The notes below the pieces were generated by a model. The model saw nothing but the letters and a program-made list of their open reading frames with translations, made no database searches and had not been told where the DNA came from. A program made the translations under genes and the position numbers. From contig CAWDAK010000026.1 in NCBI GenBank assembly GCA_963800255.1, positions 62,001 to 126,000 on the forward strand: 64,000 nt of DNA. The letters are read 5' to 3'. This stretch comes from DATFVA01 sp963800255 (GTDB lineage: Bacteria; Bacteroidota; Ignavibacteria; Ignavibacteriales; Ignavibacteriaceae). The first letter of the stretch is position 1. Each line of letters opens with the position of its first letter. Positions 1 to 8,886 of this stretch are shown here, piece by piece.

Positions 1-346
1 CATGGCATAAAGCCACATTCAGCAGAAAAGTATCTGCAAGATCAACTGCTTTTCTAACATACTTTTCCTTCACGTAAGATTCAAACAATATTAAGCCTTC
101 GGGGTGACTTTTTATTAAAGCCCCATCCATTGAAATCAGCGGAATATCGATACCCAGGTCTGTGGCAAGGTCAGTTACCGCAGAATGAAGTCTACCTGTT
201 GCTACAGTAAAATGAACACCATGCTTGGGTAACTCCGAAATGAGTTTTTGCGATTCTTTATCTACTAATCCCTCGTCAGTCAATAAAGTACCGTCAATGT
301 CTGAAACAACAACCTCAATATTTTTCAGTGCGTCCGTTCGTTTCAT
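1..346 (-). CDS. HAD-superfamily Cof-type phosphatase, N-terminal part (cut by window edge)
   Basis: The first 115 residues are visible; the C-terminal part lies beyond the window edge. The N-terminus carries HAD motif I, VSDIDGTLL, with nucleophile Asp16 and acid/base Asp18, followed by motif II VATGR (Thr50). The DIDGTL form and the ATGR spacing are typical of Cof/YcsE-like HAD phosphatases, which dephosphorylate sugar phosphates or cofactor phosphates in the cytosol. The substrate cannot be read from this fragment. It is the last visible gene of a minus-strand run that starts at rodZ and lies 42 nt after a sodium:solute symporter. Confidence 0.85.
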   Translation of the reverse strand, partial: MKRTDALKNIEVVVSDIDGTLLTDEGLVDKESQKLISELPKHGVHFTVATGRLHSAVTDLATDLGIDIPLISMDGALIKSHPEGLILFESYVKEKYVRKAVDLADTFLLNVALCH

Positions 347-388
347 AAAAGCTGAAGAATGAATGATTACGAAACTTTAAAATAAGGA

Positions 389-2137
389 TTATTTAATTAA
401 GGTTTTCCAACCTGCTGCACTTAAGTTCTTGTATATAATAGTGATAGAAATAATAGCAGCAATGATGAAGATTACGGATCTTAACGTATCCCCGAGCAGA
501 ATACTCCCTGTTCCGAATAGAAACGAATAAACCAGCACGACGCCCGCAAGCCAGTTGATAAACATAATACCAAATTCACCTTCGCTGTGTACTTCAGGAA
601 TCTGATCCGATATCTTTTTCCATAATATTCCTCCAGGATGAATTTTCCGGTAAAATTCAAATAATTTTGATTTTTCAGTAGGCCTGGTAAGGAATGTTAT
701 GGTGAGCCAGACTAAAGTAGTGCATGAAACTAAATAAAATAAAGTATAAGGAAATTCCACACCATACAATTTCAGTACCGGGAAAACAACGAAGGGAGTA
801 ATCATTGCAGATATTTCCGACCAGGCGTTTATTCTCCACCAGTACCACCGCATTATAAGCACAAGCCCCAGTCCTGCTCCGCATTCCATTATAAAAACCC
901 AGGCACCTGATATGGTACTTATAAACAGCGTTACTATGGCAGAAGTTATCATCAATAAGATCGTTACAATTCTTGATGCCCTGACGTAATGTATTTCATT
1001 TTGATCCCGGTGAAGGAACCTTCTGTAAAAATCATTGATAAGGTATGATGTACCCCAGTTCAATTGAGTAGCAATGGTACTCATATATGCTGCAAAGAAT
1101 GCAGCTACGAGAAGTCCTTTTAACCCTGCCGGAAGGAAATCATTCATAGCGGCTATGTAACCCATTCCTTTGTCAGCAGCCGCAAGATCCGGATAAAGTA
1201 TTAGTGTACTTAATGCTACCAGGATCCATGGCCAGGGACGTATTCCGTAATGAGCGATTTGGAAAAAGAGAGTGGCAAACAGCGAATGCTTTTCATCTTT
1301 AGCCGACATCATCCTCTGTGCAACATAACCCCCTCCCCCGGGTTCTGCCCCCGGGTACCACGAAGCCCACCAGATAATACCAACGTAAGCCAGAAATGAT
1401 ACCACTGAAAGTGAAAATGCGGTTCCTACATCACCCGCGTCCGAAAAAACCGGAAGAAATCTGAATGTATATTCCGGAAGCTTTTCCTGCAGTCCTGCTA
1501 TCCCGCCGACCTGGGGAGAATTGACTACAATAACAGCCAGGATAATACAGCCTGTCATAGCTATAACAAACTGAAATGCATCGGTAATGACAACACCCCA
1601 AAGCCCTGATAAGGCTGAGTATAGTGCAACTATCAGCATACATCCGAAAACATAAAAGATTACTTCTGATTCAGGAATATTGAACATTCCTGTGAGAATT
1701 GAAGCCATCGCTTTATTTACCCACCCCATAATAATTATATTTATAAACAATCCCAGGTATACTGCCCGGAATCCTCTTAAGAATTTTGCAGGTTTTCCTG
1801 AATAACGCAGTTCAGCAAATTCTACTTCGGTCATAATACCTGCGCGTCTCCACAGCCTGGCAAAAAAGAAAACTGTAAGGAGACCGCCGAATGCAAAGTT
1901 CCACCAGACCCAGTTACCTGCGATGCCGTTCTTAGCTACAAGCTCGGTAACCGCAAGGGGAGTATCGGCAGCAAAGGTTGTTGCTACCATTGAGAGGCCG
2001 GCTAAATACCAGGGTAGATTTCTACCTGAAAGAAAAAATTCCTCTGTGCTCTTTCCGGCTCTGCGGGTATAATATAAAGCGATACCAAGGGAAAAAATGA
2101 AGTATACCAGTATTATCAGGTAATCGATTAAGCTCAA
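389..2137 (-). CDS. Sodium:solute symporter family (SSS) permease
   Basis: 582 residues with many hydrophobic segments throughout, the length and layout of SSS (solute:sodium symporter) proteins. The early signature FFLSGRNLPWY at residues 34-44 followed by a small-residue-rich helix matches the family's TM1 loop-TM2 region. It would use the sodium gradient to import a small organic solute across the inner membrane. The substrate is not evident. Its ATG overlaps the stop of the preceding SSS gene by 4 nt, so the two are probably co-translated. The tail beyond residue about 480 is longer than in the neighbouring paralogue and contains further hydrophobic helices. Confidence 0.9.
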   Translation of the reverse strand: MSLIDYLIILVYFIFSLGIALYYTRRAGKSTEEFFLSGRNLPWYLAGLSMVATTFAADTPLAVTELVAKNGIAGNWVWWNFAFGGLLTVFFFARLWRRAGIMTEVEFAELRYSGKPAKFLRGFRAVYLGLFINIIIMGWVNKAMASILTGMFNIPESEVIFYVFGCMLIVALYSALSGLWGVVITDAFQFVIAMTGCIILAVIVVNSPQVGGIAGLQEKLPEYTFRFLPVFSDAGDVGTAFSLSVVSFLAYVGIIWWASWYPGAEPGGGGYVAQRMMSAKDEKHSLFATLFFQIAHYGIRPWPWILVALSTLILYPDLAAADKGMGYIAAMNDFLPAGLKGLLVAAFFAAYMSTIATQLNWGTSYLINDFYRRFLHRDQNEIHYVRASRIVTILLMITSAIVTLFISTISGAWVFIMECGAGLGLVLIMRWYWWRINAWSEISAMITPFVVFPVLKLYGVEFPYTLFYLVSCTTLVWLTITFLTRPTEKSKLFEFYRKIHPGGILWKKISDQIPEVHSEGEFGIMFINWLAGVVLVYSFLFGTGSILLGDTLRSVIFIIAAIISITIIYKNLSAAGWKTLIK

Positions 2138-3579
2138 GTTCCCTCCCGGATGTTCTCATTTTTAAACAAAGAGACAACCTTTCCTGTTAACAATGTTACT
2201 GCAACGCCAATGATTGTATACCAGGTCCAGGCGACTATACCGAAAGATATCACAAAAATCATAACGATTATTGCAAGCGTAAACCCGGTTATTGCACTGC
2301 TTTGATTTACGTGCCTGAAAAAGAAACCAAGCAGAAAAGTGCCTAAAAGTCCCCCATAAGTAAAAGAGGCTATGCTAAGGGCAAGTTCTACTACAGCCGT
2401 TGATGTATTCATAAAAAATAAAGCTGACACAGTTAACATAACCGCCCAGAATACGGTAATAAGTCTTGAGATGAATAAATCATTCTCTTTCTTCCCGAAT
2501 ACGGGTTGAAACAAATCCATCATTGTTGAGGAAGAAAGAGAACTCATAGACCCTGCAAGGGTTGACATTGCTGCTGCGAAAAGTCCTGCTATTATTATTC
2601 CTGAAACTCCCGGCGGCAACACGTGTATTATAAAATGAGGAAAGATCTCATCAGGCTTCATATCTATTTTTCCATAATAGGCATAGAGCATGACCCCGAG
2701 AATAAGAAACAGGGCAAATTGTATTATTATAATTATACCGCTGCCAACGACAGCCTTCCGGCTTTCCTTTAAATCCTTTGCAGCAAGGAGTCTTTGAACA
2801 ATCAGCTGGTCAGTGCCATGAGATGCCATAGACAGAAAAGCTCCTCCAAGAACACCCCCGATAAGTGTATATGGATCAGTAAAGAAACTTTTGAAAGAAC
2901 CAGTAAAGCCAGTGTTAATAAACTGGAATTTGTTTCCCTCTGATGCCGCAAAAACTACAGAATTCCAGCCCCCGGGAAGGAGGTTTAAGATGAAGAAGCC
3001 TGCCAGGATAGCTCCTGCTATATATATGAACATCTGAATTACATCAACCCATATTATTCCTTTTACACCACCAGTATAGGTGTAAATAAGTGATACAGCA
3101 GCAATAATTATAATTGCATAAGGATAATCAATTCCGAGAAGGAGTTTCAATGGAATAGCAGTGGCAAAAAGCCTTACCCCGTCTGCTGCAGTTCTTGTAA
3201 ATAAAAATACAACCGAAGCATAGTTACGGGTCTTCCCGCCGAATCTCGTTTCAAGGTATGTGTAAGCAGTTTTTAGTTCACCTTTATAATATGCCGGCAG
3301 GAATACAGCGGCAACAATTATCCTTCCGAGAAGGTAACCAAAAGTAACCTGGAGGAAGTTTAAGTTTGTAAGGTAAGATAAGCCGGGGATGGAAATAAAA
3401 GTTAAAGTGCTGGTTTCAACAGCAACTATGGAGAAACACACCGCCCACCAGGGAACTGAAGTAGAGCCAAGGAAGTAGTCTTTAACGGATTTTTGTCTGC
3501 CCCCTGATACGATACCGAAAACCGCTATACCGATAAGATAAACCGCAATGATAACATAATCGAGCGATCTTCCTTCCAA
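2134..3579 (-). CDS. Sodium:solute symporter family (SSS) permease
   Basis: 481 residues with about 13 predicted membrane helices, the usual length for SSS transporters. The motif KDYFLGSTSVPWW near residue 35 and the helix with TSTLTFISIPG match the family's N-terminal region. The start appears to be TTG: an AAAGGA Shine-Dalgarno-like stretch lies about 10 nt upstream and no ATG is placed as well. It starts 4 nt after the STAS gene and overlaps the next SSS gene by 4 nt. The sequence resembles the SGLT/sialate/proline branch of SSS only in general terms, so no substrate is assigned. Confidence 0.88.
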   Translation of the reverse strand: MEGRSLDYVIIAVYLIGIAVFGIVSGGRQKSVKDYFLGSTSVPWWAVCFSIVAVETSTLTFISIPGLSYLTNLNFLQVTFGYLLGRIIVAAVFLPAYYKGELKTAYTYLETRFGGKTRNYASVVFLFTRTAADGVRLFATAIPLKLLLGIDYPYAIIIIAAVSLIYTYTGGVKGIIWVDVIQMFIYIAGAILAGFFILNLLPGGWNSVVFAASEGNKFQFINTGFTGSFKSFFTDPYTLIGGVLGGAFLSMASHGTDQLIVQRLLAAKDLKESRKAVVGSGIIIIIQFALFLILGVMLYAYYGKIDMKPDEIFPHFIIHVLPPGVSGIIIAGLFAAAMSTLAGSMSSLSSSTMMDLFQPVFGKKENDLFISRLITVFWAVMLTVSALFFMNTSTAVVELALSIASFTYGGLLGTFLLGFFFRHVNQSSAITGFTLAIIVMIFVISFGIVAWTWYTIIGVAVTLLTGKVVSLFKNENIREGT

Positions 3580-3583
3580 TAAG

Positions 3584-3931
3584 CTATTCCTTTTTTAACT
3601 CATTGAAAGCTTCGTCTACTGTTTCGCATACCGGGAGAACCCGGTCAAGCTGGGTAATTTTAATAAGGGAGTATACTTTTTCAGAGGGAGCGGCAATTCT
3701 CATTGCTCCGCCGTTTGTATTAAGAATTCTGTTTGCCACCAGTATGGCACTTAGTCCCGAGCTGTCGCACGTCTCCACCTCGCTCATATCGAGGATAAGT
3801 TTGTTAACCCCCTCAACTTTGAGAAGCATTGTAAATTCACCTTTAACCAGTCCTGAAATATTTGTGTCTAATCTTTTCTCATTCAATTTAAATATTGTTA
3901 TCTCGTCGATCCTCTTGATCTCGAAATTCAT
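3584..3931 (-). CDS. STAS-domain anti-anti-sigma-like protein
   Basis: A 115-residue single STAS domain. The segment ILDMSEVETCDSSGLSAIL contains the SpoIIAA-type phosphorylation loop, with Ser57 directly after Asp56. Such proteins act as phosphorylation-switched antagonists of anti-sigma kinases, or as partners of other signalling kinases. No kinase (HATPase_c) or PP2C gene is adjacent, so its partner must be encoded elsewhere. It is embedded between a hypothetical gene and two SSS permeases, which may simply reflect operon packing. Confidence 0.88.
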   Translation of the reverse strand: MNFEIKRIDEITIFKLNEKRLDTNISGLVKGEFTMLLKVEGVNKLILDMSEVETCDSSGLSAILVANRILNTNGGAMRIAAPSEKVYSLIKITQLDRVLPVCETVDEAFNELKKE

Positions 3932-3940
3932 ATAATTTCC

Positions 3941-4471
3941 TTAAAACATTTTTAAGCAATTTAATAAATTTTTGTAAGAATTTTCAGCGTCAGGACTCTT
4001 ATTTATAACCTGGATATTATAAAATTTATCAGGATCTCCTTTAACAAAACCCAGTTTATATGTGGCTTTAACCCTGTTAACAATGTAGCTGCAGAACATA
4101 TTCTCCTGCCTGTTCAGATCAATAACCGTCTGGAATCTAAGCTGATCAAGTTTGTCATTTATTTTTTTTGAAGGGAGATTAAGGCGGCTGACATCATCAA
4201 CCGTGTAGCCGATTGCTTTCTGACGGAATTTGGTGGGCAGCAGGTTTACTTTATAGTCATGAGTAAAAGCGGTTACGCTTTTCCTATTATCCTCGAGGTA
4301 ATTCAATATCCGGAGAGACTGACTGAAGTCGGAATCATTTTCCGGCATAATAACAAAGAAATCAAACGATCTTTTGAAGAAATCCCTGAAATTATGTTCC
4401 GTAACTTCAAATTCTCTGAGTTTGTTTTTTACTAATATTCCGGCAATTTTATCTTTTAGTTGTCCAATCAT
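3941..4471 (-). CDS. Conserved-looking hypothetical protein (DUF6913-like)
   Basis: 176 residues, no signal peptide and no membrane segment, so probably cytosolic. The pattern, an N-terminal basic helix, a middle segment with DLNRQENMFCSYIV, and a KLGF motif near residue 140, resembles a small family found next to ligA or transport genes in Bacteroidota (DUF6913). This is from memory and not checked. Its ATG overlaps the ligA stop by 4 nt, so it is translationally coupled to ligA. Function unknown. Confidence 0.7.
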   Translation of the reverse strand: MIGQLKDKIAGILVKNKLREFEVTEHNFRDFFKRSFDFFVIMPENDSDFSQSLRILNYLEDNRKSVTAFTHDYKVNLLPTKFRQKAIGYTVDDVSRLNLPSKKINDKLDQLRFQTVIDLNRQENMFCSYIVNRVKATYKLGFVKGDPDKFYNIQVINKSPDAENSYKNLLNCLKMF

Positions 4472-6498
4472 TTCTTTTCTGATTCATCAAGTTTTTTGAG
4501 AAAGTCCTTTTCATTCATCACTGAAACGCCAAGTTTTTCAGCCTTGGTAAGTTTCGATCCAGCATTTTCACCGAAAATAAGGAAATCAGTATTTTTGCTT
4601 ACTGAAGAAGTTACCTTACCCCCAAACATAACAATTTTATCGCTGGCTTCTTCACGTGAAAAACTGCTGAGGGTTCCTGTAAGGACAAAAGATTTTCCCG
4701 TAAAGAAGGTTTCCTTTTTAATTTTCTTTTCTGAAGCAAAATTTAAACCGTGCTTTTTCAGCCGTTCTATTATCTTTTTGTTATGGGGATCTTTGAAAAA
4801 CTTAACCACGCTCTGGCTTATGCTCGGTCCTATATCGTGAATTGCTTCAATCTTTTCTTCATCAGCAGCCATTATTTCATCGATTGTATTAAAGTGATCA
4901 GCCAGCTTCTTCGCAGCGCCGGAACCCACATACCTTATACCGATTGCAAAAAGTACTTTTGAAAAGGGCTGTTCTTTACTTTCTTCAATGGCACTCAGAA
5001 AGTTGTCTACACTCTTTTCTCCCAGCCGCTCGATGGCGACAAGGTCATCCCTCCTGTTCTTCAAATCAAATATATCTGCATAAGTATGAAGGAAACCCTC
5101 CTCCACAAAAAGATTGATTAGTGCGGTCCCGAGTCCTTCAATATCCATTGCGCCCCGGGCGGAGAAATGCTCCAGCCTTCCTTTGATCTGGGCAGGACAT
5201 TCAGTGTTTTCACAATAATAGGCTACTTCTCCTTCAGGCTGAAAAAGAGGAGTTTTACACACAGGACATTTTTTCGGGGGGTGAACCGGTTTAGACCCCG
5301 CAGGTCTTTCTTCACTTACAACAGAGACAACCTTGGGAATAACGTCGCCGCCTTTTTCAATAACAACTTTATCACCTTCCCTGATATCTTTTCTTCTAAT
5401 CTCATCGATATTATGCAGCGTAGCTCTGCTGATTGTTGAACCAGCAAGAAACACGGGTTCCATCTCAGCTACAGGTGTAACAGTCCCTATTCTCCCTACC
5501 TGCCAGGTTATTTTATTAAGCCTGGTAACGGCCTGTTTAGCCTTAAACTTGAAAGCAACTGCCCAGCGTGGGGACTTAGCAATATTACCCAGAATCCTCT
5601 GCTGTCTGAGAGAATTAACTTTGATAACCGCGCCGTCAACTTCGTATTCAAGAGAATTTCTTTTTTCTTCGAGACTCCGGCAAACTCCCAGTACAGCATC
5701 AATGCCTTTACAAAGCCTGAATTCAGGATTTACATTAAATCCCAGCTTACTGAGCATCTGAAGATTCTCATGCTGAGTTTCATAATTTTCAGCCTGGCTG
5801 ATTAATACATAAGCAAACATATTCAAAGGCCTTCCGGCTACAACCTGTGGGTCCTGCAGCTTAAGAGTGCCTGCCGAAGAATTTCTGGGATTAGCAAAAA
5901 GCTTCTCTCCCTGTTCCTCCCGTTCCCTGTTCAGGTTGATAAAATCCTGTACCTTCATAAAAATCTCCCCCCTCACTTCAATGTCATTAAATGAGTACGG
6001 TAAGGATTTATTCTTATTCAGTCTGAGAGGAACCGAACGGATGGTTTTAACATTTGTTGTTATTTCCTCACCCACTACCCCGTCTCCCCGGGTAGATGCG
6101 GTAATTAGGAATCCGTCTATATAGTGGAGACTGACAGAAGCTCCGTCTATTTTTGGTTCAACTACATACTCAACAGTTTCTCCGGCAGGTAAAGCCTCTC
6201 TTACTCTCCTGTCAAAATCGAAAAGCTCTTCTTCATTGTAGGTGTTGGCAAGACTGAGCATAGGAATAAGGTGAGTTACAGGTTTAAATTCCTTTGTCAG
6301 GTCCCTTCCTACTCTCTGTGTCGGCGAATCAGGAGTCACCAGGTCGGGATTTTCAGCCTCGAGTTTTTCGAGCTCTTTCATCAGAGTATCGTATTCCTGG
6401 TCGTCTATCACCGGATCAGCTAGAACGTAATACCTGTAATCATGCTCTCTTATCTGCTCACGAAGTCCTTCTATTATTTGCTGAATAGATACTGTCAT
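4468..6498 (-). CDS. ligA: NAD-dependent DNA ligase LigA
   Basis: 676 residues, full length for bacterial LigA, which seals nicks in duplex DNA using NAD+ in replication and repair. The adenylation lysine is Lys116 in EPKIDGA. An Ia domain (HDYRYYVLADP, residues 19-29) binds NMN, an OB fold follows, then a four-cysteine zinc finger (CPVC ... CENTECP), helix-hairpin-helix repeats (IERLGEKSVDNF, IGIRYVGSGAAKKLA) and a C-terminal BRCT domain (about residues 595-670). It overlaps both neighbours by 4 nt. Nothing odd was seen. Confidence 0.98.
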   Translation of the reverse strand: MTVSIQQIIEGLREQIREHDYRYYVLADPVIDDQEYDTLMKELEKLEAENPDLVTPDSPTQRVGRDLTKEFKPVTHLIPMLSLANTYNEEELFDFDRRVREALPAGETVEYVVEPKIDGASVSLHYIDGFLITASTRGDGVVGEEITTNVKTIRSVPLRLNKNKSLPYSFNDIEVRGEIFMKVQDFINLNREREEQGEKLFANPRNSSAGTLKLQDPQVVAGRPLNMFAYVLISQAENYETQHENLQMLSKLGFNVNPEFRLCKGIDAVLGVCRSLEEKRNSLEYEVDGAVIKVNSLRQQRILGNIAKSPRWAVAFKFKAKQAVTRLNKITWQVGRIGTVTPVAEMEPVFLAGSTISRATLHNIDEIRRKDIREGDKVVIEKGGDVIPKVVSVVSEERPAGSKPVHPPKKCPVCKTPLFQPEGEVAYYCENTECPAQIKGRLEHFSARGAMDIEGLGTALINLFVEEGFLHTYADIFDLKNRRDDLVAIERLGEKSVDNFLSAIEESKEQPFSKVLFAIGIRYVGSGAAKKLADHFNTIDEIMAADEEKIEAIHDIGPSISQSVVKFFKDPHNKKIIERLKKHGLNFASEKKIKKETFFTGKSFVLTGTLSSFSREEASDKIVMFGGKVTSSVSKNTDFLIFGENAGSKLTKAEKLGVSVMNEKDFLKKLDESEKK

Positions 6499-7259
6499 TG
6501 CGGCTGACCTGCCCGTGGAGGATTATTAAGATATTCGATACCATTAGAACTTATTTTAACATGCGACACAGACTTTGATTGCGGTTTGAAATCAAGAGGT
6601 TTATTGTTCAGCTGCAGTTTAATGGCAGACGATCTTCCGAAGGTAATTTTAAATTCACTGGCAGCCTTAAGTGATTTCTGCGAATTAGGGAATAGGATAA
6701 ATTCCTCTTCTTTGGTATTGTCAAGAATCAGCTTAACCCATGAAGTATCACTTGCCTGTATGAGAAGATAAAGACTGTCGCCTGACACAACATTATTCTG
6801 AATAGAGTCTGCGGTCTGAGCAGGAGCCTGTTCATACCGATGCTGAGATTCAGTAACTACCTGGTCGTACGGTTTTTCGGGGACTACTATTTCGTTATTC
6901 TGACTGAATAATAAATAGATTAACCCCACAAGGATGATTAACCCGCCTATTGAGGCTCCTATTATTACGGTATTTTTGTTTCCCTGTAAAAGTTCACTTC
7001 GTTTAGGAGTTGTTGAATCAAATGTCTGAGGCGGCCTGGAATAAACTGCATCCGACTGGTGCGCGGAATGTTTAACCTCGCGATATTTTTCAGTCTTTTC
7101 ATTACTTTGCGGTTTATCTAAAGATTTTTGATCGGGTTTTTCCGGAGGTAGTGTGACCCGTTTTATCCCGGGTTTTATCCTCGTCTTCGACTGCTCCGGG
7201 TTCAGGGATTCTTTCTTCTTCAAACGGTTCTTCATATGGCCGGCCTTCTCTGGCTGCAT
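6495..7259 (-). CDS. RodZ-like protein, C-terminal part (frame-separated from its HTH domain)
   Basis: This frame carries a low-complexity basic/proline linker, one transmembrane helix (VIIGASIGGLIILVGLIYLL, about residues 97-116) and a C-terminal beta-rich domain with VKLILDNTKEEEFIL typical of the RodZ DUF4115 domain. RodZ links the MreB cytoskeleton to the wall elongation machinery. The missing cytosolic HTH domain is encoded immediately upstream in another frame (7114-7476). Removing one base in the overlap 7114-7259 would give a single 326-residue RodZ of normal architecture. The apparent start at 7259 is probably not used. Confidence 0.8.
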   Translation of the reverse strand: MQPEKAGHMKNRLKKKESLNPEQSKTRIKPGIKRVTLPPEKPDQKSLDKPQSNEKTEKYREVKHSAHQSDAVYSRPPQTFDSTTPKRSELLQGNKNTVIIGASIGGLIILVGLIYLLFSQNNEIVVPEKPYDQVVTESQHRYEQAPAQTADSIQNNVVSGDSLYLLIQASDTSWVKLILDNTKEEEFILFPNSQKSLKAASEFKITFGRSSAIKLQLNNKPLDFKPQSKSVSHVKISSNGIEYLNNPPRAGQPQ

Positions 7260-7476
7260 CGTATTTCTTCAGGGTACTTTCCGGATTTAAGCCCACAACA
7301 CCGGCATATTCCTTAATAAAAGCTTTCACATAAAGATCAGGGAGGAAACTGAAATTTCCTTCTTCCATTGCTTCCAGAAACTTCAGATCTATTCTTGTCC
7401 TTACCGAAAGCTGATTTAAAGTTAGATTATTTTTTATTCTCGCTTCTTTTAATTCTTCAGCTAATTTATCGAACAT
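7114..7476 (-). CDS. RodZ-like protein, N-terminal HTH part (frame-separated)
   Basis: 120 residues. The first 70 form an HTH_25/XRE-like domain of the RodZ type: LKEARIKNNLTLNQLSVRTR, then YVKAFIKEYA, the signature that binds MreB rather than DNA. The reading then runs into an acidic tail and a stop, while the matching linker, membrane helix and periplasmic domain continue in the frame one base over. This is a +1 insertion of the same kind as seen in lolA, pnp and ribF in this window, so probably a sequence error in one gene rather than two genes. It follows rsmB at 26 nt. Confidence 0.82.
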   Translation of the reverse strand: MFDKLAEELKEARIKNNLTLNQLSVRTRIDLKFLEAMEEGNFSFLPDLYVKAFIKEYAGVVGLNPESTLKKYDAAREGRPYEEPFEEERIPEPGAVEDEDKTRDKTGHTTSGKTRSKIFR

Positions 7477-7501
7477 TTTTAAGGACCATTGTTATAAGTA
7501 A

Positions 7502-8866
7502 TTAATTACGAACTAATCTGGCTGCAAAGGCGCCGTCAAGCTGATGCGAATGAGGAAATGTCTGTATGCATCCATTGGCATCAACGATTTCCAGAGGGAA
7601 AGAGTCTGAAGCATTTTGGAGGCTAAACTCCGGATGTTCAGAGAGGAATTTAGTAACTATGTCGCCGTTTTCTTCCGGCTCAATTGAACAAGTACTGTAA
7701 ACAACAGCTCCGCCGGGCTTAACCAGAGATGCCGCTTTTTCCAGGAGCTGATATTGTAATACAGTTAAACGCCGTATATCAAGGAGATCTTTTTTCCATT
7801 TAATATCCGGTTTTTTGCACAAAGTTCCGGTGCCTGAACATGGAACATCAGCAAGTACCCTGTCGAATCCGGAATCATTATATTCAAGGGCATCCTGTTC
7901 AACAAGTTTTATTGAATTTATTCCCAGGCGTTTTGTATTTCTTTCCATAATTCTAAGTCTTGCTTCAAACCTGTCGATGGCTATTATTTCACCTTCATCA
8001 TGCATTAAACCGGCAATATACGCTGTCTTGCCGCCGGGTGCTGCACACATGTCAAGCACCCTCATACCGGGTCTTGCATCAAGCAGCCTGCAGGCAAGTC
8101 CTGCGCTTTCATCCTGAATATTAAAATAGCCATTTGCGTAATATTCCCAGGCAGTTATATTAGTCAGGTTCTGCAGCTTAAAAAATTCAGGGAGATACCT
8201 TCCAGGGTTGTAACGGAGATTTACCTTGTTCAGCAGCTGCTTAAATTCATCAGGATTAGTTTTAAGCGCGTTGATCTTTAGTGTCAGGAATGGTTTTTCG
8301 TTGTTTGCTGCAAGCAGCTTTTCAGCGGCTTCTCTACCAAATCTTGCAAGATACCGTTTTACCATCCATGAAGGATGAGAATAATATGCTGTGAGGTAAC
8401 CTGGCAGATCCTCTTCGGGATCGGGGTAACGGATTCCGTTCTTGCTCCTTATAATATTCCTGAGAATGGCATTGGTAAGGTCGGCAGGTTTTTGACCCTG
8501 CAGCTTTTTTACAAACTCCACAGCTTCATTCACAACAGCAAAATCAGGAACGCGGTCGAGGAACATGATCTGGTATAAGGCCACACGAAGACCGTTTTTC
8601 AGATTAGGAATAGCTTTAGAGAACTGACCTTTATAGAAACCATTAAGGACCCAATCGAGTCTTCCCATCCATCTTACAACTCCGTGTACGATCTCGTAAA
8701 GCAGGGCCTTATCGGGACCGGAGAAGTCGCTATTACGCATCTCATTATCCAGAAGTCTTTCAAGGTATGAGTCTGTTCTCTCAACCCTGTTAAGTATCTT
8801 AACTGCAAGTCCTCTTACACCTGAATATAAATCTCTTACTTTATGTTCTTCAAATTGTTCTGTCAT
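7502..8866 (-). CDS. rsmB: 16S rRNA (cytosine-967-C5)-methyltransferase RsmB
   Basis: 454 residues. An N-terminal NusB-like RNA-binding domain (about residues 15-150) is followed by a Rossmann methyltransferase domain. SAM motif I is LDMCAAPGGKT (271-281). Cys343 in PCSGTGT releases the product and Cys393 in YSTCSIEPEENG is the nucleophile, the arrangement of m5C RNA methyltransferases. The fused NusB domain distinguishes RsmB from RsmF. The gene precedes rodZ and ligA in the same direction. Confidence 0.95.
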   Translation of the reverse strand: MTEQFEEHKVRDLYSGVRGLAVKILNRVERTDSYLERLLDNEMRNSDFSGPDKALLYEIVHGVVRWMGRLDWVLNGFYKGQFSKAIPNLKNGLRVALYQIMFLDRVPDFAVVNEAVEFVKKLQGQKPADLTNAILRNIIRSKNGIRYPDPEEDLPGYLTAYYSHPSWMVKRYLARFGREAAEKLLAANNEKPFLTLKINALKTNPDEFKQLLNKVNLRYNPGRYLPEFFKLQNLTNITAWEYYANGYFNIQDESAGLACRLLDARPGMRVLDMCAAPGGKTAYIAGLMHDEGEIIAIDRFEARLRIMERNTKRLGINSIKLVEQDALEYNDSGFDRVLADVPCSGTGTLCKKPDIKWKKDLLDIRRLTVLQYQLLEKAASLVKPGGAVVYSTCSIEPEENGDIVTKFLSEHPEFSLQNASDSFPLEIVDANGCIQTFPHSHQLDGAFAARLVRN

Positions 8867-8886
8867 CTAGGATTTCTTCTTTCTCT